The notes beneath the pieces are model-generated. The model did not search any database. It saw nothing but the letters and a program-made list of their open reading frames with translations, and was not told the origin of the DNA. From Candidatus Bathyarchaeota archaeon (GTDB lineage Archaea; Thermoproteota; Bathyarchaeia; TCS64): a stretch of DNA of 18,053 bases. How positions within the stretch are numbered: position 1 is the stretch's first letter; each line of letters starts with the position of its first letter. Position numbers and translations under genes: made by a program. The stretch is from contig JAUWLH010000011.1 of assembly GCA_030613835.1 (NCBI GenBank), positions 1 to 18,053 of the forward strand. Reading direction: 5' to 3'. This document shows, piece after piece, positions 14,497-18,053 of this stretch.

Positions 14497-15240
14497 GATG
14501 CACGGAGCCAGGTAGTAGACAAGCCTGCCCATGGGGATCTCGAAATCCATCTTGATGGGCATATCGGTGCTCAGCTCGATGGTAACCACTTCGCTGTTAG
14601 CCCCAGCCGCGTTAGCGATGTCCTGCAGGTAGCTCAGAGTGAACGTGGCGTTGCTGTCCTCGTCCACCTTCAGCTCCAGCACATCATCGCTATCAGCCAG
14701 CCACTCGCTGAAGCTGCTGCCCATGTCGCCCTCGGCGTTAATCTTTAACAGCCCCTCCTCCATCTCCACCTTAACGTGTTCAGACACCAGGTTGGCGTCC
14801 CTGATGGCCATTCTCAAGGCATCGCTGGTGATACGCACCTTGCCCTTGAAGAAAATCTTGGGTTGCGGGACCTCCTCGTCCAAGGGCTCCAGGATGGGCA
14901 TCTCGAAGCGCCTGCTGTGGCCGCCCCTCTTGCAGTGGATGACAAGCCGCGCCTTCTCCTCGTTGAGAACGATACGCACCTGCTCGTCCCTGTCGACCCT
15001 GTCCAGGAAACGCAGGAACTCCTTGATATTGATACTGAGCTTGGGTTCTCCCTCGCACTGATACGAGTCGAAGAACTCGCTGGGCAGCTCAAAGTCCACC
15101 ATAGCAACGTGACTGGGATCCATGGCCAGCAACTTTATCTGGGCCTCGTTCATCGTGAAAGTACCCTCCTCAACTATAACGCTGAGGGCCTTCACGAGGC
15201 TCCTGAATGGATCGATTCTTGAAACTTCAATCTCAAACAA
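14488..15240 (-). CDS. pcn: DNA polymerase sliding clamp (PCNA)
   Basis: 250 residues, the normal length for archaeal PCNA. Features include FRSLVKALSVIVEEGTF, the KLLAMDPSHVAMVDFELPSEFF stretch of the first domain, the interdomain connector near ILEPLDEEVPQPKI, and a C-terminal IKMDFEIPMGRLVYYLAP. It forms a homotrimeric ring that tethers DNA polymerase, ligase and FEN1. The start is TTG at 15240, directly at the conserved MFEI; the next ATG is residue 30 and would cut into the domain. CTTTAAAG at 15267-15274 is a fitting TATA-like box 30 bases upstream. It follows tfs on the same strand. Confidence 0.97.
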   Translation of the reverse strand: MFEIEVSRIDPFRSLVKALSVIVEEGTFTMNEAQIKLLAMDPSHVAMVDFELPSEFFDSYQCEGEPKLSINIKEFLRFLDRVDRDEQVRIVLNEEKARLVIHCKRGGHSRRFEMPILEPLDEEVPQPKIFFKGKVRITSDALRMAIRDANLVSEHVKVEMEEGLLKINAEGDMGSSFSEWLADSDDVLELKVDEDSNATFTLSYLQDIANAAGANSEVVTIELSTDMPIKMDFEIPMGRLVYYLAPCIGV

Positions 15241-15266
15241 AGTATTTTCCTCAAACGGATGCTGCT

Positions 15267-15274
15267 CTTTAAAG
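15267..15274 (-). promoter_or_regulatory. TATA-like box of pcn
   Basis: CTTTAAAG, self-complementary, is centred 30 bases before the TTG start. It indicates a near-leaderless pcn transcript and supports the TTG start. Confidence 0.5.
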
Positions 15275-15300
15275 GGTTAGACTACTTAAAAAATACTCTT

Positions 15301-15627
15301 CTAGCTGTAATCGCGCCAAGTATGGCTGCACTTTGTACACCTAAAGAACTGCGTCATGCTCTCGTCGATGCTCCTAGTTTGAACCATCCACCAGTAAGCC
15401 TCATCGTTGCCACATTTCTCGCACTGTAGCTTGATCTTGGGCATTGTGCTGAGTTTCCGCTCCTTTTTTCCCACCACAACTATCTTCTCGACGTTTTTAC
15501 TGGTCTCACGGGAAACCTTCAAGGTCCCCTCTAGGGGCTCCTCCCAGGCACACTTGGGGCATATGTAACACTTCTTTACAGGGTCTAGCTGACAGAACGA
15601 CCCGCAATCTGGACAAAATTTCACCAT
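15301..15627 (-). CDS. tfs: Transcription factor S (TFIIS/RPB9-like cleavage factor)
   Basis: 108 residues. The N-terminal zinc ribbon has Cys5, Cys8, Cys23 and Cys26. The C-terminal ribbon has Cys69, Cys72, Cys97 and Cys100. The catalytic hairpin RSIDESMTQFF holds Asp88 and Glu89, which stimulate transcript cleavage by backtracked RNA polymerase. Most archaeal TFS read RSxDEP; here Pro is replaced by Ser. ATG 15627 starts at the first ribbon. A TTTAAA box near 15665-15670 gives a short leader. A T-run (15289-15294) follows the TAG stop in the direction of transcription. Confidence 0.95.
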   Translation of the reverse strand: MVKFCPDCGSFCQLDPVKKCYICPKCAWEEPLEGTLKVSRETSKNVEKIVVVGKKERKLSTMPKIKLQCEKCGNDEAYWWMVQTRSIDESMTQFFRCTKCSHTWRDYS

Positions 15628-15666
15628 TTTATCGAACGCCCGTTCCTAAACCCTATTGAATGGAAT

Positions 15667-16071
15667 TTAAACATTATGCATCGAATCTAGGTTCCTTGAG
15701 ATCAAATGCGCCACTTGAATCATGCCCACCCCCTCGTCCAGCACCAAGTCCAGTATCCTCTTGACGGTACCCTCTGTGAGCCCGTATGGCTCGACGACAC
15801 GGTTCCTCCACCTCATCATGAAACGTGGATCGAAGTCATCTCCGCTGCGCAGGTAAATTATGGGTAGCCCCAGACCTTCGTGGATTAGCTGAATATTCAG
15901 ACATGAAGAACCTGGAAAAGTTTCCTCGTCCAGTATAATGCCCCTGACCTGGCCATAATGTTTTGATTCCCTGATAAGCCCGGAGACACCCTCGGTTAAT
16001 CCACCGGGGGAGAAAACGCCGCTTATTACCCCGTCCAAGGTTTTCCCTCCACGAAAAACGACGCAAACCAC
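15667..16071 (-). CDS. DUF99 family protein, start uncertain
   Basis: 134 residues from GTG 16071. The DUF99 pattern is visible: VVCVVFRGGKTLDGVISG, then SKHYGQVRGIILDEETFPG and LGLPIIYLRS. DUF99 proteins are related in fold to endonuclease V; the function is unknown. The family usually has an N-terminal KPxIRxLGxD segment, and here the same frame continues upstream of the GTG without a stop as KPNIRTLGVHVRELDHL, back to a TGA at 16159-16161. That stretch has no ATG, GTG or TTG, so the gene either starts at a rare codon (CTG 16155, ATC 16140 or ATT 16119) or is frameshifted relative to ATG 16162. It lies between rpoL and tfs. The usual Asp after LGV reads His here. Confidence 0.75.
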   Translation of the reverse strand: MVCVVFRGGKTLDGVISGVFSPGGLTEGVSGLIRESKHYGQVRGIILDEETFPGSSCLNIQLIHEGLGLPIIYLRSGDDFDPRFMMRWRNRVVEPYGLTEGTVKRILDLVLDEGVGMIQVAHLISRNLDSMHNV

Positions 16072-16150
16072 AAGAAAAAGATGATCCAGTTCACGTACAT
16101 GAACACCTAGAGTTCTAATGTTCGGTTTGACGAAAGAGATGTTGAGCCGT

Positions 16151-16169
16151 TTCAGGGGTCATCCCTGAA
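16151..16169 (-). other. Hairpin between rpoL and the DUF99 gene
   Basis: TTCAGGG and CCCTGAA form a perfect 7-bp stem over a 5-base loop. On the minus strand the loop reads ATGAC, so an ATG is presented in the loop, just downstream of the rpoL TAA and just upstream of the DUF99 homology. There is no T-run after it, so attenuation or translation control is more likely than termination. Confidence 0.45.
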
Positions 16170-16174
16170 CAGTC

Positions 16175-16465
16175 TTACTCGTTCAGCTCTGATAGGCTTT
16201 TCTCAAACCCTTCGAGGAACTCGTCGAGCTTGCCATCGGCGTTCTCGGCCGCCCTCTTCAAGGCGTCAAGCATCTTGTTGCCCCTCTTTAGGGTTATGAA
16301 AAGCTTGCTCCTGTCCATCAGGGGGTGGGGCTTGCTGTATCCTGCCAACTCCACCTTCGCGTCCTCTATCAAGCTGCTCTGAAGCAGGTTCAAAAGTGTG
16401 TGGCTCTCGCCACTGAACTCCAGCTCCATGTGGCCCTTCTCCATCTTGGTGATGTCTATCTTCAT
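16175..16465 (-). CDS. rpoL: DNA-directed RNA polymerase subunit L (Rpo11)
   Basis: 96 residues, the usual length. The Rpb11/RpoL core is clear: ELEFSGESHTLLNLLQSSLIED, then GYSKPHPLMDRSKLFITLKRG and a long C-terminal helix (DALKRAAENADGKLDEFLEGFEKSLSEL). It dimerises with Rpo3 and starts polymerase assembly. ATG 16465 overlaps the csl4 stop as ATGA, so translation is coupled. Order dph2-csl4-rpoL on one strand suggests a shared transcript. Confidence 0.96.
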   Translation of the reverse strand: MKIDITKMEKGHMELEFSGESHTLLNLLQSSLIEDAKVELAGYSKPHPLMDRSKLFITLKRGNKMLDALKRAAENADGKLDEFLEGFEKSLSELNE

Positions 16466-17040
16466 ACCAACTTCTCCTTTCCATAAGTGTTAGCAGTCTT
16501 CCGCCTCTCCATGCGTCCACAGTCGGGGCAGATGAGTTTTCCCTCCTTCTTCTCAAGGAGACCGCCGCACCTGCTGCAGAACCCGTAGATCACACCGTAC
16601 TCGGAGCCCTTGAGTGAGGTCTGGTTGAGCCTGTTCTTCGTGTTGATGAGTTTGCCCTTGACGATATCGCCGCTTCTCACCGCCATATCGATGTTCTTAA
16701 GGTAGTCCTTGCTCATGTCGCTAATGTGGATCACGCCGCTGAATGTGGGGTGAACATGAGTCCCGTCCACAACGAAGATGTCTATCCTCGCGTCCCTGCG
16801 GGCCACTGAGCCGATCGACGCGATGACATCCATGCCCTCATCGGGCACTATAATCATTGGCGTGGTCTTCTTTACAATGAGCTCACGTCGAACCTTGTCA
16901 ATTGTGGTCGTACCCATCGTACTCGACCTGACGTCCCCGTCCTCTTGGTACGTACCTGGACCGTCACTGTACTCCTCGATGACGGCTAATTTCTCACCTG
17001 GAAAAGTCTCCTGCTTCTCCATTTTCTTTGCTTTTGGCAT
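16462..17040 (-). CDS. csl4: Exosome RNA-binding subunit Csl4
   Basis: 192 residues from ATG 17040. The N-terminal domain (FPGEKLAVIEEYSDGPGTYQEDGDVRSS) is followed by an S1 domain (about 65-130, FSGVIHISDMS then VRSGDIVKGKLI). A C-terminal zinc ribbon has Cys145, Cys148, Cys161 and Cys164 (CSRC and CPDC). It caps the archaeal exosome and recruits RNA and DnaG. The open frame runs back to 17226, but that part overlaps dph2 and lacks family likeness, so it is left out. The stop overlaps the rpoL start by 4 bases. Confidence 0.95.
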   Translation of the reverse strand: MPKAKKMEKQETFPGEKLAVIEEYSDGPGTYQEDGDVRSSTMGTTTIDKVRRELIVKKTTPMIIVPDEGMDVIASIGSVARRDARIDIFVVDGTHVHPTFSGVIHISDMSKDYLKNIDMAVRSGDIVKGKLINTKNRLNQTSLKGSEYGVIYGFCSRCGGLLEKKEGKLICPDCGRMERRKTANTYGKEKLV

Positions 17041-17155
17041 TATCTTTATTTCCTTTATGATGACATCCCCGGTTTTGCCCCCCGAGGACTCTTTTTTGTT
17101 GAGTGTGAATTGACCCTTCTGGGTCTGGGTGTAATCTGAACCCGTTTGTATTAAA

Positions 17156-18053
17156 CTAAACGGTTGGCTCCATGTAGGAGTCACCCCAGATGTCCTCCCA
17201 GTTTCGCATCCCAAGAACGACCTCAAGCTCGTTCACCGTGAGCATGGGTCTGTCGATGCCACTTATTCCGTCTATGGCTATCCTGGGGCAGGCCGTGTTC
17301 ACCAGCACCTCGGGCTCGGTGTAGTTGTTGATGTGTTCGGGTCTTATCTCGTCCATGTAGATGATCACGGGAATTTTTCCAGCCTCGGTGAGCTTGCCAG
17401 CAAGCTCCTCTGCCTCCTCCAGCCTGTTTTGCCCAGGTTTGCTGGATACAAGAATCCCGAAGACCGTTGCCTCCTTGGAGATGGTGATGGCAGCCATCCT
17501 CCTTTTTGCGATATCCATGAGATCATCCTCGGTTATCCTAGATACCTCACCGTTGTATGGATTGGCAACAATCACGGGTTTACCCGTGCTCATTACTATG
17601 CCCGTTGGATGAAACTTGCCTCCGCCCACGTACAGATATGCGTCCACCTCTCCTTTGACGGCGATAACGGTCCCGTAGCTACAGCCAAGGATCTGCCCGT
17701 CCAGCGGTGTTACACCTATTCCGCCTCCAATCAGCCCCTCGACTCCCTTCTCCGCCAGCTTCTCCTTGATCTCGTCCACCTGGTGGATATGCTGAACGGT
17801 TGTGGCGAGTCCCACCATTTTGTAGCCTTCCAGTTCAGGCAGGGAGGATTCCACCAGCCGAGCCACATCCACGTCAATGCTCGCGGGGATATACAGGACA
17901 GGCACATCAAGGTCCCCGACATACTGGGCGTGGCCATAGTGGACGATGAGGCCCACGTTAAGCGCCCTTGCCTGGTCGATGGCGATGTCGCAGGCACCGT
18001 AGCACGAGTCTCCCGACAGGAAGACGCTAGCACCGGTGGCCTTGTTTATCTCG
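17156..18053 (-). CDS. dph2: Diphthamide synthase subunit Dph2 (2-(3-amino-3-carboxypropyl)histidine synthase), partial
   Basis: The C-terminal 298 residues are visible and the gene runs off the right end of the window. All three cluster cysteines of archaeal Dph2 are in view: SGDSCYGACD near the window edge, GQILGCSYGT in the middle, and NTACPRIAID near the C-terminus. They bind a [4Fe-4S] cluster that cleaves AdoMet non-canonically and adds a 3-amino-3-carboxypropyl group to a histidine of elongation factor 2, the first step of diphthamide synthesis. It lies 115 bases before csl4 on the same strand. Stop is TAG. A GTG at 17956 within the frame is internal, not the start. Confidence 0.95.
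   Translation of the reverse strand, partial: EINKATGASVFLSGDSCYGACDIAIDQARALNVGLIVHYGHAQYVGDLDVPVLYIPASIDVDVARLVESSLPELEGYKMVGLATTVQHIHQVDEIKEKLAEKGVEGLIGGGIGVTPLDGQILGCSYGTVIAVKGEVDAYLYVGGGKFHPTGIVMSTGKPVIVANPYNGEVSRITEDDLMDIAKRRMAAITISKEATVFGILVSSKPGQNRLEEAEELAGKLTEAGKIPVIIYMDEIRPEHINNYTEPEVLVNTACPRIAIDGISGIDRPMLTVNELEVVLGMRNWEDIWGDSYMEPTV

Noticed and set aside
16462..17226. Longer csl4 starting at 17226
   Set aside because: The extra 62 residues overlap dph2 coding sequence on the same strand in another frame and have no Csl4 likeness; ATG 17040 starts where the family does.
1..18053. Full reassignment of UAG as a sense codon in this organism
   Set aside because: UAG ends 10 of 25 genes here, often where readthrough would run into antisense or another gene's frame (PadR, aldolase, korB, activation protein). 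At most, UAG is dual-use.

Overview
The window is archaeal chromosomal DNA. It carries archaeal information-processing genes: PCNA, transcription factor S, RNA polymerase subunit L, exosome Csl4 and the archaeal Dph2. Many starts sit about 25-30 bases downstream of a TATA-like box, so transcripts are often leaderless or nearly so. TTG starts recur (acdA, pcn, the kor ferredoxin, the UroD-type methyltransferase). Enzymes are anaerobic and ferredoxin-, corrinoid- or CoA-based (ADP-forming acyl-CoA synthetase, 2-oxoacid:ferredoxin oxidoreductase, corrinoid methyl transfer). I cannot fix the lineage from sequence alone; an uncultured anaerobic archaeon with a tetrahydropterin C1 pathway fits.

Layout. 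1-562: no gene seen, but several GCGCGT/ACGCGC hexamers and two small hairpins. 569-1990: acyl-CoA synthetase alpha subunit. 2106-3007: a PadR repressor with a cluster of palindromic operators, a small Gly-rich/coiled-coil partner and a 51-residue unknown. 3004-3756: HpcH/HpaI-type aldolase. 3815-9182: a corrinoid methyl-transfer module made of an MtrH-like methyltransferase, a RACo-type reductive activator, a corrinoid protein, a UroD/MtaA-family methyltransferase and a MetH-activation-domain-like protein. 9285-10785: DinB-like, SCP2-like and Lrp/AsnC-type genes. 10775-13500: the korDABC operon. 13668-14431: a small unknown and a PNPOx-like flavoprotein. 14488-18053: pcn, tfs, DUF99, rpoL, csl4 and dph2, all on the minus strand; dph2 runs off the window.

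How the genes work together. The UroD-type enzyme should move a methyl group from an unknown donor to the corrinoid protein, and the MtrH homolog should pass it on to a tetrahydropterin. RACo and the MetH-activation-like protein should keep the cobalt active. The set resembles Mto/Mtv/Odm O-demethylase systems but with its own first methyltransferase.

The most striking feature is that the methyltransferase gene has an in-frame UAG at codon 320. It is followed by 87 codons of well-conserved family sequence ending in TGA. UAG stands where relatives, as I recall them, have Lys in an LPKGK motif. This is either a candidate pyrrolysine site or a single nonsense change. UAG also ends 10 of the 25 genes here as an ordinary stop, so the code is not wholly reassigned.
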